Origin: Pseudomonadota bacterium
GTDB taxonomy: Bacteria; Pseudomonadota; Gammaproteobacteria; Steroidobacterales; Woeseiaceae
Direction of reading: 5' to 3'
DNA length: 64,000 bases
Assembly: GCA_022573655.1 (NCBI GenBank)
Contig: JACZTO010000008.1
Location: 1 to 64,000, forward strand
A program made the translations under genes and the position numbers. The notes beneath the pieces are model-generated. The model was not told the DNA's origin, did no database searches, and worked only from the letters and a program-made list of their open reading frames with translations. Of the stretch, positions 9,198 to 19,495 are shown piece after piece (the first letter of the stretch is position 1; each line of letters begins with the position of its first letter).

Positions 9198-9462
9198 ACT
9201 TGAGTTCCCGGGGTTTCAAATCAAATAGTTACTCACCTTGCTGCGGCGACGACCGGGTGCCGGGCAGGTTTGCGCAAATCGGTGCCCGCATCGGCTGTGT
9301 ACCTGATGTGTCGCGGTTTTGAGACCTTTTTTTAAGGCCTTATCGAAGAAGTAGCTGTAAGCGCTTGATTTTTTTAGCGGGAACCCTGCCACTTTTCGCC
9401 TTTTTCTTGCCACCGGATTGCACTTAAGTCTCTGTACAACAACAACTAATCAAGCCTTGTTG
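9198..9462. other. Intergenic spacer rnpB-mraZ, no gene seen
   Basis: No credible ORF, tRNA or known RNA. It contains several T-runs (for example CCTTTTTTTAAGG and GATTTTTTTAG), but I see no clear GC-rich stem in front of them, so I do not call a terminator. The mraZ promoter follows directly. Confidence 0.6.
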
Positions 9463-9491
9463 TTGACCACCATCAGGGCCGCACCTATAGT
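9463..9491 (+). promoter_or_regulatory. Sigma-70 promoter of the dcw cluster (Pmra)
   Basis: TTGACC (9463-9468), a 17-bp spacer, then TATAGT (9486-9491). Transcription would start near 9498, just at the MraZ repeats, so MraZ binding would block this promoter. Confidence 0.75.
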
Positions 9492-9499
9492 GTTGAAAA

Positions 9500-9524
9500 G
9501 TGGTAAAAAGTGGGAGGAAAGGGG
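9500..9524 (+). promoter_or_regulatory. MraZ operator repeats
   Basis: Three G-rich repeats at exact 10-bp spacing: GTGGT (9500), GTGGG (9510) and AGGGG (9520). MraZ is known to bind 10-bp-spaced direct GTGG repeats upstream of its own gene, so this is the expected autorepression site. The third unit is degenerate. Confidence 0.75.
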
Positions 9525-9578
9525 CATCCTGCCCGGATATCGCGCCAGAAGAGCGATTCCCGGCACGTCCAAACGACT

Positions 9579-10028
9579 GTGTTTCGAGGAGCCAGCCAAG
9601 TTTCACTGGACGCCAAAGGGCGTATGGCAATACCGACCCGGTACCGGGAGCGGATTGCCACGCGTTGTGATGGCCAGATGATTGTGACAGTTGACAAAGA
9701 CCACTGCCTCCTCTTGTACCCGCTGCCTGATTGGGAAGAGCTGGAGCGCAAACTCGTGCGGCTTCCCAGCATGAACAAGATCGCCCGCCGCATTGTGCGA
9801 ATTATGGTCGGTTATGCGACTGAGGTCGATATGGATGCCAATGGCCGGATCCTGGTGTCGCGTGAACTGCGGGATTTCGCCAGCATCGACAAGCAGGCAA
9901 TGCTCATTGGTCAGGGCAACAAATTCGAATTATGGGATGAAGAAATCTGGAACCGGAAACGGGATGAATGGCTTAACGAAGAGGACGACGGCGATTTGCC
10001 GCGCGACCTTGAGTCCATGTCCTTTTAG
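9579..10028 (+). CDS. mraZ: Transcriptional regulator MraZ
   Basis: MraZ is a ring-forming DNA-binding repressor of the dcw cluster with two AbrB-like swapped-hairpin halves. The 149-residue protein starts MFRGASQVSLDAKGRMAIPTRYR, nearly identical in pattern to E. coli MraZ. The second repeat is DMDANGRILVSRELRDFA, followed by QGNKFELWDEE. The track's earlier GTG at 9510 lies inside the operator repeats and adds 23 non-family residues; the GTG at 9579 fits the conserved N-terminus although no strong ribosome-binding site precedes it. It heads the cluster that runs to ftsZ. Confidence 0.95.
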   Translation: MFRGASQVSLDAKGRMAIPTRYRERIATRCDGQMIVTVDKDHCLLLYPLPDWEELERKLVRLPSMNKIARRIVRIMVGYATEVDMDANGRILVSRELRDFASIDKQAMLIGQGNKFELWDEEIWNRKRDEWLNEEDDGDLPRDLESMSF

Positions 10029-10043
10029 GTTGCTCTCCATCTC

Positions 10044-10985
10044 ATGAGCAGCAACGAGCATGTGCCCGTGCTGTTGGGGCCGGTCCTTGATGGGCTGGAG
10101 ATAAAACCAGACGGCTGTTACGTCGACGGAACGTTCGGCCGCGGTGGTCATAGCGGGGAGATACTGAAGCGACTGAATGCGAACGGACGACTGATCGGCA
10201 TCGATCGCGACCCGGACGCCATCGCTTCAGCACCGAAAACCCTGACTGACGATTCGCGCTTCGAACTAATCAGGGGTGAGATTGCGCAACTTCAGACAAT
10301 CATTGGTGAAAGAACGCTCATCGAAAAGGTCGACGGTCTCCTCTTCGATCTGGGAGTCTCATCACCACAACTGGATGAAGCCAGTCGAGGCTTCAGTTTC
10401 CTCCGCGATGGCCCACTCGACATGCGAATGGACCCGGATTCAGGTACGCCCGCGAGTGATTGGCTTGCGTCTGTGGGCGAAAAAGAGTTGAGACACGTAA
10501 TCGCGAAATACGGCGAGGAACCGATGGCGACGAGAATTGCCCGCGCGATCGTGTCAATTCGTGATTCCAGTCCGATAACAACGACAACAGGCCTTGCTGA
10601 ACTGGTTGCGTCGGTGGCGCCTGCGCGGCGCTCGGGAAAGGGGCAGAAAAGGCATCCGGCGACGAAGACGTTTCAGGCTATTCGCATCGTGATCAATGAT
10701 GAGCTGCAACAACTCGAAGCAGTACTCGCTCAGTCGCTGGCTGTTCTGAAGCGAGGCGGCCGCTTATGCGTCATCAGTTTTCACTCGCTTGAAGACCGCC
10801 TGGTCAAGCGCTTCATTCGCGACTCGTCGCGCGAGCCTGAGCAGTATCGGGGCATGCCATCGATACCGGACGAGTTCCGGCCCAAGCTCAAGAGAGTAGG
10901 CAAGGTCATCGTGGCAAGTGCAGAGGAAATCGCAGCTAACCGCCGCTCGCGCAGCGCAAGGCTCAGGGTCGCGGAGCGCATTTGA
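10044..10985 (+). CDS. rsmH: 16S rRNA (cytosine1402-N4)-methyltransferase
   Basis: RsmH (MraW) adds the N4 methyl to C1402 of 16S rRNA, the same nucleotide methylated by RsmI, which is encoded 1.3 kb upstream. The 313-residue protein has HVPVLLGPVLDGL, the SAM loop YVDGTFGRGGHSGEIL, DRDPDAI, LLFDLGVSSPQLD, GFSFLRDGPLDMRMD and FHSLEDRLVKRF, all family hallmarks. It begins 15 nt after mraZ, and its TGA shares one base with the ftsL ATG. Confidence 0.97.
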   Translation: MSSNEHVPVLLGPVLDGLEIKPDGCYVDGTFGRGGHSGEILKRLNANGRLIGIDRDPDAIASAPKTLTDDSRFELIRGEIAQLQTIIGERTLIEKVDGLLFDLGVSSPQLDEASRGFSFLRDGPLDMRMDPDSGTPASDWLASVGEKELRHVIAKYGEEPMATRIARAIVSIRDSSPITTTTGLAELVASVAPARRSGKGQKRHPATKTFQAIRIVINDELQQLEAVLAQSLAVLKRGGRLCVISFHSLEDRLVKRFIRDSSREPEQYRGMPSIPDEFRPKLKRVGKVIVASAEEIAANRRSRSARLRVAERI

Positions 10986-11272
10986 TGTTGAAACACTATT
11001 CCCGGCAACCGTTCATTCTGGTGTTCGTATTTGCAGTGGTTTGTGTCTTGAGTGCGATCGCGCTGGTCTACACAAAGCACGCATCGAGAAAATCATTCAT
11101 AGAACTCGAAGCACTGACACACGAACGCGACGAATTGAATATCGAATGGGGCCAACTGCAAATTGAACAAAGTACCTGGGCCACGCACGCACGGATCGAA
11201 CAGGTCGCGACGGATGACCTTGCGCTCGTGCGACCAACGGCGACGGAAATCGTCGTAGTTGAGCGCCCATGA
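10985..11272 (+). CDS. ftsL: Cell division protein FtsL
   Basis: A 95-residue bitopic inner-membrane protein: a short cytoplasmic N-terminus, one hydrophobic helix (ILVFVFAVVCVLSAIALVY, about 10-29), then a periplasmic heptad-rich segment (SRKSFIELEALTHERDELNIEWGQLQIEQ) that would form the FtsB/FtsL coiled coil. FtsL links FtsQ to FtsWI and helps activate septal synthesis. I use the ATG at 10985; the track begins one codon earlier at a TTG. Sequence conservation is low in the family, so identification rests on topology and its place between rsmH and ftsI. It overlaps ftsI by 4 nt (ATGA). Confidence 0.92.
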   Translation: MLKHYSRQPFILVFVFAVVCVLSAIALVYTKHASRKSFIELEALTHERDELNIEWGQLQIEQSTWATHARIEQVATDDLALVRPTATEIVVVERP

Positions 11273-13011
11273 CACACGGCGCTGAGACAAAGCAAAATAC
11301 TGCACGACGATTCGTAGGCAGAGTTTCGCTGGTAATAGCGTTCTTTGGATTTGTGGCATGCTCGCTCGTCGCGCGAGCTGTGTACCTTCAGGTTCTCGAT
11401 AAGGAATTCCTCAATCGCCAGGCCGACACGCGGCATCTGCGTACAGAGATAATCGTGGCACATCGCGGTGCGATACTTGATCGTCATGGTGAACCGCTGG
11501 CTATCAGTACTCCCGTCGATAGCATCTGGGTGAATCCAAAACAATTCGCGTCGGCGATTGATAGTGTTCCGCAGCTCGCTGCTGCTCTCGGTCTGCAACC
11601 CGAAGCACTTATGCGCCGCATAACGCGCAGCATGGACAAGGAGTTCTTGTATCTAAAACGCCACGTAGTTCCGCAAAAGGCGCAGCAGGTTCTGGCGTTG
11701 AAATTGCCTGGCATCAACGTGCAACGCGAGTATCGCCGCTACTATCCCGCATCCGAGGTTGCCGGACATCTGGTTGGCTTTACCAATATCGATGATGTGG
11801 GGCAGGAGGGACTTGAGCTTGCCGCAAACAACTGGTTGTCGGGAGAGTCCGGCGCCAAGCGGGTACTGAAAGACCGGCGCGGACGCTCAATAGAAAACGT
11901 TGAAAGCATAAGACCGCCGCATCACGGCAAGGACTTGTACGCGAGTATTGATTTGCGCTTGCAGTATCTCGCCTACAGAACATTGAAGGCTGCGGTGAAA
12001 TCCTACAATGCGCACTCTGGTTCGGTTGTCATCATCGATATTGCGACTGGCGAAGTCCTGGCCATGGTAAATCAGCCGACCTATAACCCGAACGATCGGT
12101 CGCAGTTTTCTGCCGAACGCTATCGCAATCGCGCGATCACCGACATTTTTGAACCGGGCTCGAGCATCAAGCCATTAATCGTTGTAGCAGCGCTTGAAAG
12201 CGGCCAATACCGTGCCGGCAGCACCATTGATACGTCGCCTGGCTATGTCGACATTGGTGCCAAGAGAATCGAGGATAGTCGCAATCTTGGCCGCATAAAC
12301 CTGACCACAATTCTTGTGCGATCCAGCAACGTCGGCATCACAAAGCTGGCAATGACGCTACCAGCCGAGCAGCTGTGGGATAGCCTGACAAAGTTCGGAC
12401 TGGGAGAAATGACAGGCAGCGGCTTTCCCGGCGAGTCTGCCGGAATGTTGACTCACTACAGTCATTGGCGGCCCATCAGCCAGGCAACGATTGCTTATGG
12501 ATATGGCATTTCGGTCACGCCGTTACAGCTCGTACAGGCATATGCCGCTATCGGCAATGACGGCATCATGCAGCCGGTTTCCCTGTTCGCAATCGACGGG
12601 CCAAGCGGTGGTAACCGCATAATGTCCAGCGACACGGCGGTTGCCGTGCGACGCATGCTTGAAGAAGTCGTGCGTCCGGGAGGTACCGGTGCGAAAGCAT
12701 CAGTCAGTGGCTACCGGGTTGCCGGCAAGACGGGAACGGCCTGGAAATTCGCGAAAGGCGGTTATTCGCAAGACAAGTACATTTCGATATTTGCAGGACT
12801 GGCGCCCGCCAGCAATCCGCGACTCGCAATGGTGGTGGTAATCGATGAACCCGGCGGAGAACTTTATTATGGCAGCGATGTTGCGGCCCCGGTGTTCGCC
12901 AATATCATGTCGGAGTCGCTACGACTATTGGCAGTAGCGCCGGATGCGATGCCGCTACGCGACCCTGGTAACGTCATGCATGCGATGACCCGTCAGGCAG
13001 CAGGGCGATGA
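11269..13011 (+). CDS. ftsI: Septal peptidoglycan transpeptidase (PBP3)
   Basis: FtsI is the monofunctional class B penicillin-binding protein that cross-links septal peptidoglycan together with FtsW. The 580-residue protein has an N-terminal anchor at about 21-43 and a pedestal domain (AHRGAILDRHGEPLAISTPVDSI). The transpeptidase domain has all three active-site motifs: Ser298-Ser-Ile-Lys301 (EPGSSIKP), Ser352-Ser-Asn354, and Lys487-Thr-Gly489 (AGKTGTAWK). Start and stop overlap ftsL and murE by 4 nt each, indicating translational coupling. Confidence 0.97.
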   Translation: MTHGAETKQNTARRFVGRVSLVIAFFGFVACSLVARAVYLQVLDKEFLNRQADTRHLRTEIIVAHRGAILDRHGEPLAISTPVDSIWVNPKQFASAIDSVPQLAAALGLQPEALMRRITRSMDKEFLYLKRHVVPQKAQQVLALKLPGINVQREYRRYYPASEVAGHLVGFTNIDDVGQEGLELAANNWLSGESGAKRVLKDRRGRSIENVESIRPPHHGKDLYASIDLRLQYLAYRTLKAAVKSYNAHSGSVVIIDIATGEVLAMVNQPTYNPNDRSQFSAERYRNRAITDIFEPGSSIKPLIVVAALESGQYRAGSTIDTSPGYVDIGAKRIEDSRNLGRINLTTILVRSSNVGITKLAMTLPAEQLWDSLTKFGLGEMTGSGFPGESAGMLTHYSHWRPISQATIAYGYGISVTPLQLVQAYAAIGNDGIMQPVSLFAIDGPSGGNRIMSSDTAVAVRRMLEEVVRPGGTGAKASVSGYRVAGKTGTAWKFAKGGYSQDKYISIFAGLAPASNPRLAMVVVIDEPGGELYYGSDVAAPVFANIMSESLRLLAVAPDAMPLRDPGNVMHAMTRQAAGR

Positions 13012-14513
13012 GCATGCCGGCGGAGCGCATCACATCATCACCACTACTGGCCGAGTTACTGCAAGGATATGCGCAAGCACCGTCTATCCCCGTGTCAGGC
13101 ATAGCCAGCGACAGCAGACAGCTTGGTGAAGACTATTTGTTCCTCGCCTGCCAGGGATTAAGCAGCCATGGCATAGACTATCTTGAGGAAGCAATTGCGG
13201 CAGGTGTCTGCGCGATCGCATGGGATTCATCCACTACGGACGCATCTGTAGTTTCCGAGGATGTAGCCATGATTGGCGTGGCAGATCTCGCAGCACATCT
13301 TGGCGAGATTGCCAATCGCTTTTACGGTCGCCCATCCGCGAACATGAAAGTCTTCGGTGTTACTGGTACCAACGGCAAAACGACCGTAGCCTGGCTGATT
13401 GCACAGTGCCTGCAGAGGCTGGGGCACAAATGTGCATACCTCGGCACTCTCGGATTTGGTATTGCTGAATTGCAGGGCGGTGAGGACATGACAACACCGC
13501 CGGCTGTCGAGATGCACCAGCGTCTCGCCAGTTTTGTTGCCGCGGGAGCTGAAGCCGCCGCAGTCGAGGTTTCATCGCATGCATTGTCACAGGGGCGCGT
13601 TAACGGCGTTCGATTTGAGTCTGCGTTGTTCACGAATCTGACCCGCGATCATCTTGATTACCACAAGAACATGCATGATTACTTCGAGAGCAAAGTGCGG
13701 CTGTTTCTCGAATGCGATACGAGAAACAGAATCGTGAACCTCGACTCGGAATTCGGTACCGAATTGGCTGCGCGATGTGGCCAGAATGTTGTAACCGTTT
13801 CAACCGAATTCAATCGGGTTGCCAATGGCCGGCCTTATGTATTTGTTCGCTCGGTCGTAGCAAGCGATAAAGGCTCGAATATTTCGTTCACCAGTTCCTG
13901 GGGTGACGGTCAATTCGTGTTGCCATTGCCGGGAGATTTCAATGTTGCTAATGCGGCCATAGTTCTCGCGTTGTTGTTAAGTCAGGGCGTGTCCGTTGCT
14001 GATGCCTGCGCCGCGTTGGCTGGGGTTGATGCGCCGCCAGGCCGCATGCAACGCGTCGCAGCCGGCGGGGCAGCTGTCTACATTGATTACGCGCATACAC
14101 CGAATGCCATTGAAGTAACTTTGCGGGCGTTGCGTTTGCATTGTCGCGGCAAACTCTGGTGTGTTTTTGGTTGCGGCGGTGATCGTGATGCCGGAAAACG
14201 ACCGTTGATGGGCAGACGTGCAGAACGCCTGGCCGACCAGGTTGTCATTACAAACGACAACCCACGCGGGGAAGACCCGCAAAACATCATTGATGAAATC
14301 TATGCCGGACTTGTCCATCCTGAGTCTGCAGTCATTATCGAAGACCGGGCAGCAGCTATCGCCTGGGTGATTAGCCAGGCAGACGGTTCCGATACTGTTC
14401 TGATTGCCGGCAAGGGCCACGAGGAATTTCAGCAAGTGGGTGACGAACGCTTGCGCTTTTCCGACTACGCAGTAGCGCTCGCCGCGCTCGAAGCCGGAAC
14501 GGGTCAAGAATGA
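13008..14513 (+). CDS. murE: UDP-MurNAc-L-Ala-D-Glu:meso-diaminopimelate ligase
   Basis: MurE adds the third stem-peptide residue in the cytoplasm using ATP. The 501-residue protein has the Mur-ligase P-loop GVTGTNGKTTVAW, the carbamylated-lysine region and the C-terminal domain. The specificity motif DNPR occurs in TNDNPRGEDP, which marks meso-diaminopimelate rather than lysine as the substrate, so the organism should have DAP-type peptidoglycan. It overlaps ftsI and murF by 4 nt each. Confidence 0.97.
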   Translation: MSMPAERITSSPLLAELLQGYAQAPSIPVSGIASDSRQLGEDYLFLACQGLSSHGIDYLEEAIAAGVCAIAWDSSTTDASVVSEDVAMIGVADLAAHLGEIANRFYGRPSANMKVFGVTGTNGKTTVAWLIAQCLQRLGHKCAYLGTLGFGIAELQGGEDMTTPPAVEMHQRLASFVAAGAEAAAVEVSSHALSQGRVNGVRFESALFTNLTRDHLDYHKNMHDYFESKVRLFLECDTRNRIVNLDSEFGTELAARCGQNVVTVSTEFNRVANGRPYVFVRSVVASDKGSNISFTSSWGDGQFVLPLPGDFNVANAAIVLALLLSQGVSVADACAALAGVDAPPGRMQRVAAGGAAVYIDYAHTPNAIEVTLRALRLHCRGKLWCVFGCGGDRDAGKRPLMGRRAERLADQVVITNDNPRGEDPQNIIDEIYAGLVHPESAVIIEDRAAAIAWVISQADGSDTVLIAGKGHEEFQQVGDERLRFSDYAVALAALEAGTGQE

Positions 14514-15880
14514 TCGACACACTGTCCATAGCCGCTAAATCGATGCGCGGCGCATTGCACGGCGATGATCGGAGTTTTGGCGGTGTAAGCACCGACACGC
14601 GGACGATTCGCGATGGCGAATTATTCTTCGCGTTGCAGGGCCCCAATTTTGATGGTCATGACTATGTTGGTACAGCAAAGGAAAACGGCGCGGCCGCTGC
14701 AGTGGTAAACGTTCTCGTTGATGCAGATATTGCACAGATTACTGTTGACGACGCGAAGCAGGCGCTCGGCCGTTTCGGCGCGGCCTGGCGCAGCGACAAG
14801 GATGTAGTTGTAGTTGGCGTTACCGGCAGCAATGGTAAGACGACGCTTAAAGAGCTCATTGCCGCGTGCCTGGAACAAAAGGCGTCAACGCTTGCGACTC
14901 AGGGGAATCTCAACAACGACATCGGCATGCCGTTGATGCTGCTGCGAATCACCGACGACCACGAATTCGCCGTGCTTGAGATGGGCGCGAATCAAATAGG
15001 CGAAATTGCATATCTTGTGTCGCTGGCTGAACCGGATGTTGTCGTCATAACGAACGCGGCAGCTGCGCATCTCGAAGGATTCGGTTCGCTGGATGGGGTC
15101 GCGCACGCAAAGGGCGAGATTCTTACGGGCACGAAACGTCCGAGAATCGCTGTATTGAATGCTGACGACGCCTATTTCGATTACTGGAAGTCGTTGGTCG
15201 AAGATGTGCGCACGTACACCTTTGGGTTCAACGCGGCGGCCGATGTGTGGGCTGATGAGATCGAAGCCAGCGCCGAGCAGACTGACTTTCGGTTGCACAT
15301 GCCTGAAGAAACATTCGCTGTATCGTTGCCCCTTGTTGGGATTCACAACGTTCACAATGCTTGTGCGGCAGTGGCAGTCGCTTTAGCGCTGGGTGTGAAC
15401 AGCGCTCAGATAAAGGCGGCGCTTGAGAGCGTTGTTCCAGTCGCGGGTCGACTGCAACCGCTGGTCGGGAACAACGACAGCACTCTGTTTGATGACACCT
15501 ATAACGCGAACCCGCTTTCGGTAGTCGCGGCTGCAGAATTCCTGGCCGCATTGCCGGGTGAAGGCTGGCTGGTTCTGGGTGACATGAAGGAACTCGGAGA
15601 TGATGCAAAGACTCTGCATCACGAGGTTGGAGAGGCGGTACGGACATGTGGTGTTGACCGCATGTTTGCCTGTGGTGAATTGTCACGACTGAGCGTGGCT
15701 GGTTTTGGAGGTAATGGACGCTGGTTCGAGTCGATCGATATGCTGATCGATAGTGTTGCCGCCGAGATTGATTCGGCAACAGATTCGGTCAGCGTGCTCG
15801 TAAAGGGTTCGCGCTCAATGCGCATGGAACGCGTCGTTGCTGCACTGCGCCAATCAGATCGATCGGGCGGGGAAGCCTGA
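14510..15880 (+). CDS. murF: UDP-MurNAc-tripeptide:D-Ala-D-Ala ligase
   Basis: MurF adds the D-Ala-D-Ala dipeptide made by Ddl (encoded downstream) to complete the UDP-MurNAc-pentapeptide. The 456-residue protein has the N-terminal [28 protein letters not shown] domain, the P-loop [29 protein letters not shown], and the C-terminal [13 protein letters not shown] and LGDMKELG motifs. Overlap of 4 nt with murE; mraY begins 2 nt after its stop. Confidence 0.97.
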   Translation: MIDTLSIAAKSMRGALHGDDRSFGGVSTDTRTIRDGELFFALQGPNFDGHDYVGTAKENGAAAAVVNVLVDADIAQITVDDAKQALGRFGAAWRSDKDVVVVGVTGSNGKTTLKELIAACLEQKASTLATQGNLNNDIGMPLMLLRITDDHEFAVLEMGANQIGEIAYLVSLAEPDVVVITNAAAAHLEGFGSLDGVAHAKGEILTGTKRPRIAVLNADDAYFDYWKSLVEDVRTYTFGFNAAADVWADEIEASAEQTDFRLHMPEETFAVSLPLVGIHNVHNACAAVAVALALGVNSAQIKAALESVVPVAGRLQPLVGNNDSTLFDDTYNANPLSVVAAAEFLAALPGEGWLVLGDMKELGDDAKTLHHEVGEAVRTCGVDRMFACGELSRLSVAGFGGNGRWFESIDMLIDSVAAEIDSATDSVSVLVKGSRSMRMERVVAALRQSDRSGGEA

Positions 15881-15882
15881 AC

Positions 15883-16965
15883 ATGCTGCTCTATCTCACT
15901 AATTACCTTGCGCAGTTTGAATCCGGTTTTAACCTGTTCAGTTACTTGACGATGCGCGCAATTCTCGGTGCGCTAACGGCATTGGTGATTTCTTTCATCA
16001 TCGGACCGAGAATGATAAAACGCCTGAGTGTGAATCAAATCGGGCAACCGGTGCGCGAGGATGGTCCCAAAACACATCTATTGAAGGCGGGCACGCCGAC
16101 GATGGGTGGCGCAATGATTCTGACAGCCATTGTAATCAGCACAGTCCTGTGGGCGGATCTTGAGAACTTCTACATCTGGATCGTGCTCTTCGTAACCTTA
16201 TCCTTCGGTGTCATTGGCTACGTCGATGACTACAAAAAACTTGTCTTGCAAAACCCTGCCGGCATTTCGGCGAAGCAGAAGCTCTTCTGGCAGTCCAGCG
16301 CGGCATTAATTGCCGCCATTGCTTTGTACGTTACGGCAACTGATGAGGTGCAGACCTCGTTGTTGATTCCGTATTTCAAGAATCTGGCTATCCCCCTGGG
16401 TATGTTTCAGGTTGCCGTAACGTACTTTTTTATTGTTGGCTTCAGTAACGCGGTGAATCTTACTGATGGTCTTGACGGCCTGGCAATCATGCCGACGGTA
16501 CTTGTCGGTAGTGCGCTGGGAATCTTCGCGTATGTCACAGGCAACGTGAATTTTTCAGAGTATCTGGGTATTCCCTACGTAGCAGGCACAGGTGAAATCC
16601 TGGTGTTCTGCACGGCTCTTGCTGGTGCCGGCCTGGGCTTCCTGTGGTTCAACACCTATCCGGCACAGGTTTTCATGGGCGATATCGGTGCACTTTCGCT
16701 GGGTGCCGCGCTGGGCGTCGTCGCGGTCATCGTTCGCCAGGAACTTGTGCTCGCGATCATGGGTGGCGTGTTCGTAGTCGAGACCCTGTCGGTCATAATA
16801 CAGGTTGCCTCATTCAAGCTGACCGGCAAGCGCGTATTCCGCATGGCGCCGTTGCATCATCACTTCGAACTTAAGGGCTGGGCGGAACCGAAGGTCATCG
16901 TTCGTTTCTGGATTATCACGGTCATCCTTGTACTCATCGGCCTGGCGAGTCTTAAAATACGATGA
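15883..16965 (+). CDS. mraY: Phospho-MurNAc-pentapeptide translocase (lipid I synthase)
   Basis: MraY transfers phospho-MurNAc-pentapeptide to undecaprenyl phosphate at the inner membrane, giving lipid I. The 360-residue polytopic protein has the expected cytoplasmic-loop motifs: [18 protein letters not shown], the Mg-binding [28 protein letters not shown], and [25 protein letters not shown] with the conserved HHH. About ten hydrophobic segments are visible. It overlaps murD by 4 nt. Confidence 0.97.
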   Translation: MLLYLTNYLAQFESGFNLFSYLTMRAILGALTALVISFIIGPRMIKRLSVNQIGQPVREDGPKTHLLKAGTPTMGGAMILTAIVISTVLWADLENFYIWIVLFVTLSFGVIGYVDDYKKLVLQNPAGISAKQKLFWQSSAALIAAIALYVTATDEVQTSLLIPYFKNLAIPLGMFQVAVTYFFIVGFSNAVNLTDGLDGLAIMPTVLVGSALGIFAYVTGNVNFSEYLGIPYVAGTGEILVFCTALAGAGLGFLWFNTYPAQVFMGDIGALSLGAALGVVAVIVRQELVLAIMGGVFVVETLSVIIQVASFKLTGKRVFRMAPLHHHFELKGWAEPKVIVRFWIITVILVLIGLASLKIR

Positions 16966-18305
16966 GCGCCGCAAAGAAAATGACATCGCCAAAAAAGGAT
17001 CTCGTTGTAGGCCTCGGCGCGACGGGATTGTCGATCGCGCGCTATTTGCGCCGCAAGGACAGCAACGCGATATTTTTTGACAGTCGCGAAGACCCGCCCG
17101 GCATCGATGAGCTCAACGAATTATGGCCGGATGCAGATGTCTTGTCTGGCGACGCCAAGCTGCCCAAGGGCGTGAACCGTATTATCGCCTCGCCGGGGAT
17201 TTCTGACAGCCATCCCCTGCTTGCCAAAGCACGCAAGAAAAAGCTGGAAATTATTTCTGACATCGAACTGTTTGCACGTGACGCTGCAGCACCATTCGTT
17301 GCTATCACCGGTTCGAATGGCAAAAGCACTGTTACAACTCTGTTGTACCACATGTGTCGCGCAGACGGTCGTGAGGTTCTTGTTGGCGGCAACCTCGGTG
17401 AGCCGGCGCTTGATCTTCTGGCGCAGGATAAGCCTGAACTTTATGTACTCGAACTATCAAGCTTCCAGTTACATCGTACGGAAGACCTGCCTGCCAAAGT
17501 GGCGGTACTGCTGAACGTCGCGTCCGATCATCTTGACTGGCATGCCGATGAAGACGAGTATCGCGATTCGAAATACCGCATTTATCGGGAAGCGCGGACG
17601 GCCGTCGTTAATCGCGGCGACGATATTGCAACCGAGCATGCACAGCGCTGTGATGATGTAATCAGCTTCGGGCCCGATGCGCCGGAGAAAGGGCAGTATG
17701 GCATTCGAGTCATTGACAGTGCTTCGTTTCTCGCGCGTGGTGACACCTTGCTGCTGGCGGTCGCCGATCTCGCTATGTATGGCGCGCATAATCAGTTGAA
17801 CGCTCTTGCGGCGTTGGCGGCAGGTGACTTGATTGGCCTCGAGGTCGCCGCGATGCTGCAGGTGTTGGTCGAGTTCCCGGGATTACCGCACCGCATGCAA
17901 TTTGTCGCACGTATCGGCGCAGTGGATTACATCAACGATTCGAAAGCCACGAATGTTGCGGCTGCGGTAGCTTCAGTCGAATCGGTTGAAAGTATGCTCG
18001 TGCTGGTTGCCGGCGGCGACGGCAAGGGCGGTGATTTCAGTGAACTCGCCAAAGCTGTTGATGGCAAGCTCCGCGGCGTTGTACTGATCGGGTCTGACGC
18101 TGAGAAAATTGCGCGCGCGCTGGATACTGTGATGCCTGTGCATTTCGCCGCGGACATGCAAACTGCAGTTGGCATGGCGGCATCCTGTGCTGAAACCGAA
18201 GATACCGTTTTATTGGCGCCAGCGTGTGCCAGTCTCGATCAATACGACAATTACATGGCGCGCGGCGACGCATTTTGTGATGCGGTGGAGGCGTTGAAGC
18301 GATGA
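16962..18305 (+). CDS. murD: UDP-MurNAc-L-alanine:D-glutamate ligase
   Basis: MurD adds D-Glu, the second stem residue, in the cytoplasm. In the 447-residue protein an N-terminal Rossmann-like domain begins [18 protein letters not shown]. The ATP loop is [17 protein letters not shown], followed by [22 protein letters not shown] and the C-terminal [17 protein letters not shown] and [15 protein letters not shown]. It overlaps mraY and ftsW by 4 nt each. Confidence 0.97.
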   Translation: MSAAKKMTSPKKDLVVGLGATGLSIARYLRRKDSNAIFFDSREDPPGIDELNELWPDADVLSGDAKLPKGVNRIIASPGISDSHPLLAKARKKKLEIISDIELFARDAAAPFVAITGSNGKSTVTTLLYHMCRADGREVLVGGNLGEPALDLLAQDKPELYVLELSSFQLHRTEDLPAKVAVLLNVASDHLDWHADEDEYRDSKYRIYREARTAVVNRGDDIATEHAQRCDDVISFGPDAPEKGQYGIRVIDSASFLARGDTLLLAVADLAMYGAHNQLNALAALAAGDLIGLEVAAMLQVLVEFPGLPHRMQFVARIGAVDYINDSKATNVAAAVASVESVESMLVLVAGGDGKGGDFSELAKAVDGKLRGVVLIGSDAEKIARALDTVMPVHFAADMQTAVGMAASCAETEDTVLLAPACASLDQYDNYMARGDAFCDAVEALKR

Positions 18306-19495
18306 CAACGCGTAGCGCAACAACACCTTTCCCGGCGCGCATTAAATCTGAATTGCAGATCGATCCGGTGCTGCTGACGATTGTCGTAGCACTGTTGCTG
18401 GGGGGCTTTGTCATACTTGCTTCGGCGTCGATTTCGATTTCCGACAGTGTTGCGAACAATCCATTCTTCTACGTGCAGCGACAGCTGATTGCTGCGGTCA
18501 TTGGTACTGCCGCTGGCTTTGTTTGCCTGCTCATTCCGATGCAGGTCTGGCAAAAACTTGGTCCATTGGTATTGCTGGTGGGTCTGGCGTTGTTGGTTGC
18601 CGTTCTGCTGCCAGGCTTGGGGTATGAGGTCAACGGCGCCACGCGCTGGGTGCGAGCAGGAATTATGAATTTACAGGTATCGGAGCCTGCGCGCCTGTGC
18701 TTCCTGTTGTATCTTGCTGGCTACCTCGTGCGGCGCAACAAATCGTTGCGCGAGGAGTTCACGGGATTTCTGTGGCCGATGATTGTGCTGACACTCGCCT
18801 GCGTCTTGCTGCTTGCCGAGCCAGATTTCGGTGCAGCCGTAGTATTGCTGATGACCGCGCTTGTCATGATGTTTGTCGCTGGCGCGCGCATTCGCGACTT
18901 CATGCTGTTTTTCATTGTTGCAGTCGTTGCCATGGCAGCTCTCGCGTTTGCCTCGCCATACCGAATGAGTCGCCTGACAGGATTTCTCGACCCCTGGGCC
19001 GATCCATACGACTCAGGATTCCAGTTGACACAGTCGCTGATTGCGATTGGCCGTGGCGAGTGGTTCGGTGTTGGCCTTGGCGATAGTGTGCAAAAACTAT
19101 TTTATCTTCCCGAGGCGCATACCGATTTCGTATTTGCCGTGTTCGCCGAGGAATTCGGCCTCGTCGGGTCGTTGTTGCTGATTGCATTATTTCTGGCGTT
19201 GCTCTGGCGCGTGTGCAAACTCGCAATGCGCGCCGCGCAAGCGGAACGATTTTTCGAGGCCTACGTTGCAATCGGACTGGGCACCTGTCTTGGCATTCAG
19301 GCGTTTATCAACATCGGCGTGAACATGGGCCTACTCCCGACCAAGGGTCTGACATTGCCGCTGATCAGTTATGGCCGCAGCAGCCTGATTATCACGATGA
19401 TCAGTATCAGCCTGCTGCTGCGCATACATCACGAGCTTGCAGTCGATGCGAATCCCGTTAATCGCAAAGGCAACAAGCGAGTTCGCAAGTCATGA
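18302..19495 (+). CDS. ftsW: Septal peptidoglycan glycosyltransferase FtsW
   Basis: FtsW is the SEDS-family polymerase that builds septal glycan strands from lipid II together with FtsI. The 397-residue protein shows about ten transmembrane segments. SEDS landmarks are present: RWVRAGIMNLQVSEPARL, LAEPDFGAAVVLL, QLTQSLIAIGRGEWFGVGLGDSVQKLFYLPEAHTDFVFAVFAEEFG and TKGLTLPLISYGRSSL (often GGSS in others; here GRSS). It overlaps murD and murG by 4 nt. Location between murD and murG distinguishes it from RodA. Confidence 0.96.
   Translation: MTTRSATTPFPARIKSELQIDPVLLTIVVALLLGGFVILASASISISDSVANNPFFYVQRQLIAAVIGTAAGFVCLLIPMQVWQKLGPLVLLVGLALLVAVLLPGLGYEVNGATRWVRAGIMNLQVSEPARLCFLLYLAGYLVRRNKSLREEFTGFLWPMIVLTLACVLLLAEPDFGAAVVLLMTALVMMFVAGARIRDFMLFFIVAVVAMAALAFASPYRMSRLTGFLDPWADPYDSGFQLTQSLIAIGRGEWFGVGLGDSVQKLFYLPEAHTDFVFAVFAEEFGLVGSLLLIALFLALLWRVCKLAMRAAQAERFFEAYVAIGLGTCLGIQAFINIGVNMGLLPTKGLTLPLISYGRSSLIITMISISLLLRIHHELAVDANPVNRKGNKRVRKS

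Noticed and set aside
9300-9400. Possible rnpB terminator in the T-rich stretch after the RNA
   Set aside because: T-runs are present but I could not find a convincing stable stem directly before them.
9510-9578. Upstream GTG extension of mraZ
   Set aside because: It begins inside the MraZ operator repeats and adds residues absent from the family; the conserved MFRG start is at 9579.
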